NCBI RefSeq assembly: GCF_000143415.4
Contig: NW_003314349.1
Location: forward strand, 386,077 to 450,076
Origin: Selaginella moellendorffii
Taxonomy: Eukaryota; Streptophyta; Lycopodiopsida; Selaginellales; Selaginellaceae
Length of the DNA: 64,000 bases
Direction of reading: 5' to 3'
The notes under the pieces are model-generated. The model was given only the letters and a program-made list of their open reading frames with translations, searched no databases and was not told where the DNA came from. Every line of letters begins with the position of its first letter. Position 1 is the stretch's first letter. Shown piece by piece: positions 32,846-44,205 of this stretch. The position numbers and the translations under genes were made by a program.

Positions 32846-35169
32846 TTGAACCTGATAGAACTTGAGTGCTTCCAAGGACAGAACGATCCTATGGAGCGAA
32901 GTTGGCTGGGAGAGGTGGGTGCTGACTCTGAATGCTGCAGATGTAGTTCTGGTACTGTTGGATCTCCTCTCTCAGTCGGTTCAGCTCAGTCTGGACTTTG
33001 GGCGGTGTTTCAACAACAGTATGCTGCAGGTTCCGGTGGAGCTTCTATCCCCTCCAACACCTTGAGATGGTACTCGTCGTTCTGGGTCATGAGGGTGTTC
33101 AACTGCTGCACCACCTGTGTTGTGTTGGCTTCGTGGGACTTCATCCGGTGCTCTATCTTCTGCTGCTGCTCCTTGATCAACTTGAGTCAATGTTCAAGCT
33201 TTGGCTCCATCTCCTACTCTTGGGCTATGGAGTTGAGGTAGTTCGCCACTTCGCAGAGCACCACATTGCACCACTTCCTGGATGACTCAGCGTGCTTCCC
33301 ATCGAGTGTCGGAGCTCCCGGGTGTCACCGTTGTCTCCTCGGCCCTCGGCTGGTGGTGACTGCTCCCGAGTCTACTTCCGCTTGGAATCTCCGTGCCGTA
33401 CCGTAGTACGGTTGATCTCCATGGTCAAGGTTCTGCTCTCGGGCAGAGCGCTGAGTGGCATCCGACCCATACCGGTGTTGGAGCGTTGTTGGGTGGGTGG
33501 ATGGTAGATGGTCCCACTCCTGCACTCCCTGTTGGTGGTGGTAGTTGTTGTTCAGCTGTGGCATAGGCCCTGACGACCATGGGACTTGGATCCCTCAGCT
33601 GTTGTGGCCGGTTGGTGACCATGATCGTCCCAAAAGTGGCGGTCGCTGCTGCTGTTTCCACGGAAAGTAGGCTGCTCCCTCCCTTTGATGCTGCAGCTGC
33701 TGTGTTGGCGGCTGTTGCTGTTGCTTTTGTTGTTCCTGTTACTGCTGTGGTACTCCATGTCAGTCTGGGGCGCCGCCTTACCCTTGCCCTTCTGGGGCTC
33801 CCACCGCACGGTATTGGTACTTGTAGGCTGTGGATGAGTCTTGGGCATGGCGTCTTCTTGGTGGGTTTACTGACGTGGGTGATCCCCATCAATTCCATTG
33901 TCTCTTGTAGTCTTGGAGGTGCGTATGGGTGAAGTTGGTTGGTACATCTTGGTCTAACTCACGACTTGGGCTCCTTTGTAGGTGGCTTCCGTACCCTTCC
34001 GTACCTCCTTGGTCTTACTTCTCGGTTGGCACGGTGTGGTGACCTGCTCCAAACGTCTCCCCTGGTGACTGTTCACTGTCGGTTTCCTCCTCTTCATCGT
34101 CTTCATCCTCCTCGGCATCTGAGAGAAGCTCTTTGGCAGTCTCTCCAGTGATCAACTGAATGCAGTCGGATTTGTTGGAGGCATTGTTCATTAGTCGTCG
34201 CATCTTCTCGCTCGCCCTCCAATCCTTCTGCGGCACTCCTCTGTCGAGATCGAACTGGGGTCAGAGCTGCTGCAAGTACAGATAGAGTATGGTACCCACT
34301 GATTTGCCCATCTTGATTGCGCACTGGAGTGTTTTGACAATCCTGAAGAAAGATGATATGAGGATTTCTCCTTAGTTCACCCCAATCCCCTTTTCCGCTG
34401 TGAGATATGCCCATATGATTGGAATGTGCACACTCTTCAGCTTATCCCGGCATTGCTTAAGTCAGGACCCTCTAAACTTTGTCGTTGAACTCAGCCAACT
34501 GCAAGCCCTTTGCCTTGAGTCTCCTGCACATGTGCTCCTCCATGCTGATCTTGAGGAGTTGGTGATCTTCCTAGGTGGCTTTTCCATCCACAAGTCTGCT
34601 TCCGGAAGCTTAAACTCCTGGCTGAAGAGTTTGGCTGTGAGTCGAAACTCATAGCCCATTAGCTAGATGGATTTCCAGTAGGCGTCCATGGCAAGGACCA
34701 TCCATGTGTAGAACAGGTGCTCCTTTGTTGGTGGCGCATCCTTGAGAAGTAGAAAATTACCTTCAAACTGTCGAGTGTTGAACCATTGGTAGTCCACCAA
34801 TCCCTTTTGGAATTTCACCTCCTACTTCTTCAGGCTGATGTCAAACTGGCTCATGTTGATCGTGCCCATCATGCTGAAACCTTCCAACTTGGTGAAGACA
34901 GTAGTGATTTGGGCAACTACTAGCTGTGCTCTTTGAACCCTAATGACCGACTTAGCTTTTTCCTCTTTATCCTTTTCCTACTTCTGCCGGTGCATCCTGA
35001 CCGCTTGTTCTCTATGCCAACGGTTCAGATCCCATTTCAGTGCATAAAATGGTATCCCTTTGAAAAATAGCTGGAACAGAATATTCCTTCCTCCTCTAAG
35101 GCTGATTTGACACTTTAAATGCTTGCTTTTCATCTTAGTTATATATTTATTCATATTCCAGGTAAACAC
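32846..35169 (-). pseudogene. Unrecognised decayed gene with Gln-rich region (gag-like?)
   Basis: On minus a long, mostly collinear reading broken by stops and frameshifts runs through this interval. In order it shows GIPFYALKWDLNRWHREQAV, LVDYQWFNTRQFEGNF, EHLFYTWMVLAMDAYWKSI, GYEFRLTAKLFSQEFKLPEA, MRRLMNNASNKSDCIQLIT, a strongly acidic run near 34070-34130 (DAEEDEDDEEEETDSEQS), then Gln/His-rich and Pro-rich low-complexity sequence. It ends with a charged, helix-like segment (QQLNTLMTQNDEYHLKVLEG). I know no family for it. Length, low complexity and decay in a repeat zone suggest a retroelement gag or an ancient transposon protein. No polymerase part is seen nearby on this strand. Confidence 0.5.
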
Positions 35170-37471
35170 ATAATAATTAAATAATACTTCCCTAAATCAT
35201 TAATAATTAATCTTAATAATTCTTCTTCACTTTTGTTTGAGTCTGGGTTGTAATATATTAGTTTTTTTTAACCATTTTAGGATTCTAATTTTGTTTATAT
35301 CCCAAGTAAAAACATACTTTACATGTAACATCTAATTAAGAAAATTATTATTTAGTAATTCTTTATTTACTTTTTATTGGGAGTGTACTAAATATATTTA
35401 TAATCTAATAACTATATAAAAATTATTCTTAACAATTTTTATTTTACTTTACTCTGGGTTGGGTATTAAGTTTCTTAAAATTTTAATATTATAAATATAT
35501 TCATATTCCTAAGTAGTACTTTGCATATATTATCTTTATCACTAATATTTACTTATTAATTCTTTTCTCACTTTGGGAATATATTAGTATTCTAAATATA
35601 TGGTCTATGTTGTATAGTATTATATGTGTATATAAAGATATCAGAAGGATTGATTTTTGTACTCATCTAGCATTTGCTGGGCAACATCTCACATACAAAG
35701 TATTAACTGGCATTAACATTCAATTTTTTGCAATTGAGACTCTGAAATTGAGAGGGTAAATTCTAAGGTTTAGTAGAGAGTGTTTGCCATGACAACATGC
35801 CTAACTATTGGTGCCTTCAAATTGTGATTCAAGTTTATATTTGAATCTCTTTCCCTTGATTTAGGGTTTTGTGAGCTATGGCACATGCTCTTGCCAATCC
35901 CTAGCAATGGCACCTCATATTCATCCCAAATGTGCAAATTCCTACACAACACCCTTCTTTTCTCACTGCAATTGCTGGTTTGTTGCCTGTTTTGGGAATT
36001 GAGATGAGCTATGATACCACTAGAGCTGCTATTGTAAGTTGATTTTCTTGTAGTGAGATTGCATTTTCTCAAACTTTTTATCAGGTCATTAGGGAGAGTC
36101 ACTGAGATTGCAAGTGCTTTTTTTCTCTCTTCTTCATTTTTATTTTGTTTTGTTTTGTTTCTTTGGATTCAAAGCAAAGTTGCTTCGACAATATGGAGGT
36201 GTGATGCTTCTAGCAACATGTCTAAACCACAAACAAGCAATCAACGCAGTAAGTTATTCTCCTTTCAATGGAAGTTTTGAGAGTTCTTTTATGTTCTTTA
36301 GGTGGTGGCACAAGCTCTAGAGAATGCAAAAGTGAAGGAGTGAGATTTATGCTTGGATAGTGACATTCTTTGTGATCTTTCCATTGGGAGGATTATGTTG
36401 AGCATCACATTGAAGAATTACTTGGTATGTAGTTTCTCAGCCACTTATATTAGAGGAGCAACTTACATGCTTCTCATTGTGGTAGATTCGCATGGTCATC
36501 AAAATGGTAAGTTTTTTTACTTTCTTTACCAGGTGAATTCATGGGTGTAGAGATTGAGACACTGGGTGTTGAGTGGTGGCTAAACTTCGACAATAGGTTT
36601 TATCTTTTGCTATGGTGATAGAAGTGTGGTATCAAAAGATTTTAAATTATCTAGATGGCAATATATAGTGCTCCTGCTAATCTAACCAATGACAAATTGT
36701 ACCCATGAGGTGATAAATTATGTATGTCTTTGGTGGCATCACTAGATCAAAATTCAAAACTGCTAGAGATTTGAATTCTATTAACAGGTTAAGAGAGTGA
36801 ATATTTATTTTTAAGTGAATTTTTAATGCTTTACTAATAAAATAATCAACTTTACCTAAAATTATTCTGTTTTATAAATTATTATAATCTTTGAATATTT
36901 TAAGTCACAATTAAATTTTATAGTTTAATTTAACAGTATTTATAAATATAATAAGAAAACTGTATTCTAGAATAATCTTATTTTATAAGCTAGGATGGCC
37001 TATTTAAATATCACTATAACATATGAAACCCAACACCAAATGATGGTATATCAAATGTGGGTTGACTTAGTTTTATGAATGTGTAGGATCATGATCAAAG
37101 CTTCAAGTGTTAATATAAAACAATTAAACAATTTCAACAATAGGAGTACATATTATATTTTTATATGTAACTTTAGCTATTTACAATCTAACTCATTATC
37201 AGAAAAACTAAGATAATGTATGCAATATTTGATTAAGCAGTAATATTTTAAATTCTTTTTCCTAACTGCAAAGATAGTTTATTAGTACATAATACTATGG
37301 AATTACAATTTCTATAGCATACATATTTACAAAATATTTTGTTAGTAATTATTATCTTGACTAGATCTAGGTAGTAATATATTAATGTAAACTTATTGTT
37401 TTATATATTCTAAGTAAAAAGCATAATTAAATAATGTCTTGCTAATAAAAATGAGTAATAATTATTCTTAG
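35170..37471. repeat. AT-rich repeats flanking the gypsy element
   Basis: Sequences at about 35260-35560 (CCCAAGTAAAAACATACTTTAC, CTGGGTTGGGTATTAAG, ATATATTCATATTCC) recur in diverged form at about 37395-37460 and at 43190-43430 (CCCAACTAAAAAATAATTTAC, TTGGGTTGGGTATTTTTCC, ATATATTCATATTTCC). Short frames near 36050-36550 (KLLRQYGGVMLLATCLNHKQ) look somewhat protein-like but cannot be assigned. Confidence 0.5.
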
Positions 37472-37560
37472 TGTGAGGTCTAGGTGTATAGTTACGATGT
37501 TATATACTAATATTAATATAGTGGGATTTTAGTACCCGTCAGATTGGCATATTGGTGGAG
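37472..37560 (+). repeat. Left LTR start of the third gypsy element
   Basis: TGTGAGGTCTAGGTGTATAG at 37472, followed by ATACTAATATTAATATAGTG and GGGATTTTAGTACCCGT, aligns with the right LTR at 42999 over about 75 bp. Beyond about 37550 the two copies no longer match by eye, so the left LTR is damaged. Confidence 0.7.
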
Positions 37561-40500
37561 TTGAGAGGCATTTTTAATTGTCCTTAAAGAGTGCCTAGAT
37601 TTAGGATTTTGGTTTAAATCTAGCTTTTGCATCGTTTAGATTTAATTTTTTCCATTTCCTTTCTTTTGTTCTTTCCTTTCAAGATTTTGGTTTAAATCTA
37701 GTTTTTTGCATTGTCTAGATCTCCATTTCCTTCTAGTTTTTTGTCATTTCTCTTCTTTTGCTCTTTCCGTTCATCTTTATGGTAGATCAACAATCTCCTC
37801 CTTTGACTTTAGAGTAGCAGTTGGTACAATTGCTTGATGTTATGTGCTTGCAATTGAATAACCAAACTTAGTTGATGGTGGCATTCACAGCACATGGTAC
37901 AACTCCTCTTACTCTTAGTGCCAATCTTCGCGTTTAGCCGGAGTTCTTTCGTGGGAATCCTAGGGATAATGTGTACCATTGGTTCAATCACTTCATGGTG
38001 ATTGCCACATATCATTTTTGGGATGATGCTCAATGTTTACGTGAGATTCCACATGTCTCCATAGGATAGCATTGCAATGGTACAATAGTTTGAGCACAGT
38101 CACTCGTGGGGATTAGAATGTTCTTCCAGACGTTTTCAAATGCATATTCGAACATGCCAACGATTGTGATGATGCCTTCTAACAATTGCATCGTCTTCAC
38201 CAAAGGCCATCTGAGTCGGTGATGCAATTTGGTGTTTGTTTCCAAAGTTTTTTGCTTCATGCAGAACCAAATATGTTGGAGCAGATCAAGCTAGGAATGT
38301 TGTGGCTAGCACTTTGTTAAGATCTTATCAGAGTTGTGCATGCACTTGCTCTTGCAACCCTTAACGATACTTTTTGCTTGGCACAACATTATGAGACATC
38401 GCCTTTTCCACTTCTTGTTGCCCGTCCTTTAGCTCCACTTTCTATGGGTGATGGTCCTGTTCCAATGGAAGTTGATGTTGTTGTTGCTCGAGTTCAAAGA
38501 CCAGGGCGAGGCTGTGGTCGTGGCCGTGATGTTCGTTGCTGAGCATGTGATGAAGTTGGTCACACTTATCGGCATTGTCAACATTTTCCAGATTGGCAGC
38601 CACCATTTCCTGGGTGGATACCTTGGTGTCAACGTTGTCCTATTGGTGTTGTTGCAGTGGAAGGTCTGGACACCGAGATGCATCCGGGAAACAAGGAGTC
38701 ATGTGAGTAACAGAGGGACCTTGTGTGAATAAGTCCATAACTACTCCATTTTTCTTTCGGGAGTATTATCAAGGGGTTCACTCATCACTTATTCATCCAG
38801 TGTTTATTTTCCAAGCTCATTTACATAATAAATGGTCTCCTATTATTCTCTCTGTGTTGGTTGATACAAGTTCGAGTTTATCTTCTATTGCTCGACATGT
38901 TACCACACATTGCTGTTTATACTTGTGTCATGTAGTGGAGCCAATTTTCATTCTTTATGGCAACAACTATACACATGCATGTGCACAGGATGAGGTGAAC
39001 CTAGTTAATCATTGCGGGTGGTGTCGAGTTAAGCTTTTGACCTCATCCTTGGTATAAATTGGTTGCAGTGCAATCATGCCAAGTGTGACTTTAAAGCTTC
39101 TCCCCCTTGTCTTATACTTCCTTATATTTCATCTATTCCTCTCACTTTAGTACCTCTTTATCTCTTTGCTTCTATGGCTACTTCTATTACTTTTGTCCCC
39201 CACTCTTTCCTTCTATGTTTCTGTCTTGTTCTGCTCTTCCCTTTTCTGATCCCTTCGACAATCTTTATGTTGCAATAGTTGACCAGCTCATGAAAGAGTA
39301 TTCTAATCTCTTTGAATTTGACATATCATCTCGGGCCAAGATTGCCATATGTCATCCTATTCCAACTGGGGATGCGCGTCCAATCAAGGTTCCTGTTCAT
39401 TGTCGATCACCCAAAGAGATCAAGACTTTACGTGCAAACGTCAAGGAGATGTTAGAAAAGGGTGTTATTCAAAAGTCGCGGAGTTCTTGAGCATATGAAC
39501 CTCATTTTATGACAAAACTTGATGGGAGTATTCATTTCTGCATCAACTATTATTTGTTAAACGAAGTGACAATTCCAGATGTGTACCCTCTTCCTCACAC
39601 TGTTGATCTCTTGGATCGTCTGGGGCGAAGTCGTTGGTTCACTAAGCTAGATTTTGCTTCTAGGTACTAACAAGTACCGATGGCCTTAAAAGATATTTCT
39701 AAGACTATTTTTCTTACACCATTTGGTTTGTACGAGTTCTTGGTAATGCCATTCAATTTAAACAATGCTTAAACAACTTTCTAGCAGATGATGGACAATA
39801 TGCTAGAAGTGACTATTGACTTCATTGATGACGTCTTGATTCACTCAAAGGGGAAGTGAGAAGAGCACATTCGTGATGTTTTGTAAAGTGTTGGATTGGT
39901 TATAAGACGTTAGTTTAAAGCTGAAGCAGTCAAAGTGTGTGTTTAGGTCCAAGGACGTGATTTATCTTGGGTACTGTATTTCTTGTGAGGGTTTGCAAGT
40001 TGATCCTGACAAACTTGTAGCTGTTCTAAAGTTCCGTACTCTGAAGTGTGTGAATGATGTGCAACACTTCTTGGGCAAAGTGCAGTATCTCGATTATTTT
40101 GTGGATCATCTTTCTGATCGCATTGCACCGTTGCGAGCATTGCTGAAGTCATCAACGTCATCTTTCATCTAGTCTCCAGATTGTGAGCGAGTGTTTGTGG
40201 ATCTCAAAGAACTGTTGATGACTCCTCCAGTTTTAGCATATCCTAACTACACTCAACCTTTTATTTTGCGCATGGATGCTTCTGATATTAGTCTTGAAGG
40301 TGTGTTGATGCAGTAGTTCACTTCTGCTAGTTGTAACGTACAGTTTATATATGCAATGGGATGGTGTTGACTAGGCACACTTCCACAATAGAAAAGGAGT
40401 GTTAGCAGTAGTTTGGGGTTTTAAGAAACTGCATGCATATCTACATGGTTCTCGAACATTACTTGAAGGTGATTATGCTGTTATTATTTCATTATTGAAG

Positions 40501-42998
40501 TGAAAGAACTTAGTTGGTCGTATTACTCAGTGGGCTTTGAAGCTTTAGATATATGATTTTGATGTTGTTCATCACCTTGGGAGTTCTATAGCTGATGTTG
40601 ATGCCCTTTATTAAACTCCTCTTCCTTCTCCACTCTCTTCTCATGTTTTTTACAAGTCTTTTGTTCCAGCGTCTGTGAATTTTCTAGATGAGGATTCTGT
40701 GCCATCGGTGGTTATTGTACTTGATATTCAATGTCTACAAGATGTAGAGCAAGATCTACCTTCTCTTGAGGAGGTTCGTGAGGCTTAAAAGATTGAGCTA
40801 TAGATTCGAAGGCTTTGAGATGGGTTTGAGAATCTTGCATCCCTTATTGATGACTTGCCATTTTGGCATTTACATTCTCAATATTGCCTTGAAGACGGCC
40901 TTCTTTATTTTGTGGGGATGGATCTTAATGATCCTTTATGGCTGGTGGTGCCTTCCATTTTTATTCCACAATTTCTCTATACCTACCACAATTCTCTTAT
41001 TTTAGGCAGACATATGGGACATTGTTGTGTAATTGAGAAACTATAGGTCTTTTTATTGGCTGAAGATGCAACGTGATGTTATCCAGTATGTGCATAGCTG
41101 CATTTGGTGCCAAGCTCACAATACTCCCCCTCGTGCCGCAGAAGGAGGGTTAGAGTTAATTGTAATTTCCCGTCCGTTTGAGTTGGTGGTGTTTGATCTT
41201 ATAGGACCTTTTCCATGATCGATTGCTGGCAATGAATATATTATTATTCCTTTTGACTATTTGACTCGTTAGGTCGAAGTTGGTGCTCTTGCTAGCGCCT
41301 CTGCAACTACTGTTGGATACTTTCTCCTCAATCGAATGGTGTTTTAGCATTCTTGTCCAAAGCGGATACTTTCGGATAATGGTCCCGCATTTATAGCTGA
41401 GGCATTTCATGTTTTGATGTCTCGGTTGGGATACACCACACTTTCACGAGTGCTTATCATCCACAGTCAGATGGTTTGGTGGAATGGCTCGTTCGAACAT
41501 TCAAAGGAATGATCGCGAAGTACGTGATCTTTCAGTAGTCAAATTGGGATGGTTATTTGCTATCGCGAATATGACTTCGGGTATCAAAAAATACTTGTTG
41601 GCCAATCCTTATGGGCACTCTTTCCTTACTGCCATGACAGTAGAAGATCAGTACTGTTGGTTCTCTTCAATAGCCCCTTTTGTCCAAGTGTTAATTTACT
41701 GGGCTTAGCATCTGTACTTAGTCAAATGAATATAAGGTAGGAACTCCTATGTTTCTAGCTGAGCATTCTCAGCCTGGCTCTTAGTTCTCTTTTGCTCTGT
41801 TTTGCACTGACTTGGCAAAAACCCTCGCATATTGAGACTAGTCCCTCAATATCGCCAGATGATAGCTTACCATGTTTGCCAAACACTCTCATTATCATGC
41901 CCTTTGTGTTAGTCTCATTTCGATCCTAAATGCTATTTATGGAAAGCATCTCATGTCCAAATTCGCAATCTAGGGACATTCTATATTTAGTAAATTTCAA
42001 ACTTGTCCCAGAGACTAACTTTTGGTACTAAGGGAGGCTTGGGGTGAAAGCCTAAAACATGTGTTCCTCAAAAGGGGGGGGAGGGAGCTGTGGGGGGTTC
42101 CAAATATATAGTAGGGAAATGGTTGAAATGTGGTTAAAATGCATGTCCGACCACTTGAGACATTAGTTTGGCTCCCACTGGGCTGTGTCGCTCTTTGTTC
42201 TACGTCCGGCTTGGGTTTAAACCCAAGGTCCACACTACTCTAGTCAGTGGGGTACCTTTTTCCTCGCGTTAGGCCACCAGTATGCCAAAATTGTGCCAGA
42301 CTCTGTTTGACACCATTTTGCATGCAGGTGCTAGATATGGGGAGCTGGTGCTCATGGGATTGTATTGAACCCTCGTTTCATAGCATAACAGGCTTGGAGT
42401 TCAGCTCCAAATTCATGTGCACTATATTTGCCGTCTCTTTGGTATGCATATGTCACAGAGGTATAGAGTTCTATAAGTGTTTCACCATCTAAACTTCTAT
42501 ATGATCATGATCCAATATTACCAACGGAGCTGAGTTTACTTTCACAATTGCCACAAGTTGCTAATGCTAGGTCGTGGGATCAGTTTTTGATGAGCATTCT
42601 TCCACTTGTCTGAGCAGAGTTTTCCGAACACTTAGGCCACATTATAACTCCCATCATTAACCACCTGCGATGTACAAAGTGGATGACTTGGTGTTAGTCC
42701 ATTTTCCCCATCTTATGATACGTGGTTTATCTAAGGGGCTCCTTACTCAGTGGAAGGGACTATATCAAGTGTTACAGCAAGTTGGACCGCAAGTTTATGA
42801 AGTTCAGCATGATGTCTAGCAAGCTGATCCTCTAGAAATTGTGTATGTGCAACGGTTGAAACGCTTCATACAAAGGGATTAAAAACAATTGAGACCATTT
42901 ATAAATCCACTAATGCCTCCTCTTGACGTTCCTCTAAATCTCGGCCCATCTACAAGAAAACCCTGATGGTCTTCTATTATTATGAAAAGAGGGGATGA
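37561..42998 (+). pseudogene. Ty3/gypsy retrotransposon body, heavily mutated
   Basis: All gypsy parts are present in order on plus with many stops. Gag: PEFFRGNPRDNVYHWFNHFM (about 37938). CCHC knuckle remnant: CDEVGHTYRHC (about 38545). Protease: SVLVDTSSSLSSIA (about 38851; LVDTGSS-like with Gly lost). Reverse transcriptase: PIPTGDARPIKVPVHC (39358), VTIPDVYPLPHTVDLLDRL and IDFIDDVLIHSKGK (39817; F-x-D-D box). RNase H: PFILRMDASDISLEGVLMQ (40258). Integrase: CIWCQAHNTPPRA (41100), VVFDLIGPFP, RILSDNGPAFIAEAFHVL (41360), HPQSDGLVEW, and a C-terminal domain with LTQWKGLYQVLQQVGPQVYE (about 42745). No chromodomain is seen after it, unlike the other two gypsy fragments, so this is a different lineage. 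Confidence 0.9.
42195..42250 (-). repeat. tRNA B-box-like motif
   Basis: On minus TAGTGTGGACCTTGGGTTTAAACCC contains a B-box-like GGTTTAAACCC in a T-arm-like palindrome (CTTGGGTTTAAACCCAAG; plus about 42210-42228). It is inside the gypsy body, where it interrupts the integrase frames. A SINE fragment is possible. Confidence 0.35.
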
Positions 42999-43170
42999 TG
43001 TGAGGTCCAAGGGTACAACTACAATGTCGTATATTAATATTAGCGTAATGGGATTTTGGTAGCCGTTAAATTGATTTCAATTTGAACCACTCACTCCTCT
43101 ATATAAGCTAGGGTTTTTGGGCTAATTGATATACACATTTTCTGTATTCCCTTTCCATATTCCATGCATT
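42999..43170 (+). repeat. Right LTR of the third gypsy element
   Basis: The purine tract AAAAGAGGGGATGA precedes TGTGAGGTCCAAGGGTACAA at 42999. A TATA-like CTCTATATAAGCTAGGG is at about 43091. The right boundary is uncertain; AT-rich flanking repeats start by about 43190. Confidence 0.65.
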
Positions 43171-44205
43171 CACATTAGTAATTATTTTCTTCTGTTTGAT
43201 AAAATCTTAATATAAGTTTATCCCAACTAAAAAATAATTTACATATAACATATTATTAATAATAGAAATTTCATTTTTAATTTTTTTGGGTTGGGTATTT
43301 TTCCAAATATATTCATATTTCCAAATAATAATTTTTATCTAATATTTTATTATGAATGTTTATTCTTACTTATGCCTAGGAATATATTTTGTTCTAAATA
43401 TTTATATTATCAAGTTTACAAGAATTGATTTTTATATTCACCCAATTCTTCTTTCAAAGTGGAATGCAATATTTATTTTTGTCATACTATTCCAATTTAA
43501 TTTTTATTATAAAAAAAGTATTTTGCTAACTAGGCAGTATATGCTAGGCAAGTGCTAGTAGCTTGATAAGGCTGATATAGATATAAAGTATAAATCAAAT
43601 ATAATGCTTTTTCAAGCAGGGACAGAGGATGTAGCTAGAAGCTTAAGAACACTCAGATGCAAAATGCTGAAGAAAACCAGGAAAATGGTGCAGATGAGAG
43701 TGCTTACCTTGAAGTTGTAGCTAATGCTTATTGAGTGATTAGTTGCACTTAGAGCCTCAATTAGTTCAGGAGTAAAGGAATTTTTAAAAACAACTCACAG
43801 TCAAGTATAGCACAAGTCAGATCTTTGAAAGAACAGTTGGATCAAAAGCCAGCAAAAGAGGTAAAGAAGCAAGCTAATTGATAAAGACTTTTGCCAAGGA
43901 GCAGAGAAGAAAAGCCAGAGAGGATAAAAAACGGTATGAGGTGATGATGAAGAAGACATCCATGGCAAGGTCTCAAATGGACTTAAGCAGCCACACTTTG
44001 TGAGCAGCAAGCTGAGATGTCTCGACACGCTCACAACAACAGAATCCTTAAGCTTCACCTCCAACACCCCTCAATCGTCACCATTTACCATAACCATAGA
44101 AGAAGATCATTAATTCTTTTCGAGCCACCATTTACAAGGAAGAAAAAATTCTCAAGAGAAAAGAATGACTGATCGAAAGAACTTTTCTGGATCATAGAGC
44201 TCCAT
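43171..44205. other. Intergenic region with flanking repeat and a PPR-type 5' fragment
   Basis: The first part repeats the AT-rich motif family seen at 35.2-35.6 kb. Near 44060-44145, minus strand, AATTTTTTCTTCCTTGTAAATGG and AAATGGTGACGATTGAG resemble the leader and first codons of the PPR gene at about 5490-5550. A stop follows a few codons later. No other gene is seen. Confidence 0.45.

Noticed and set aside
43801-44067. 88-codon minus frame rich in Leu and Ser
   Set aside because: No family motif, no splice partners; probably chance in a region between repeats.
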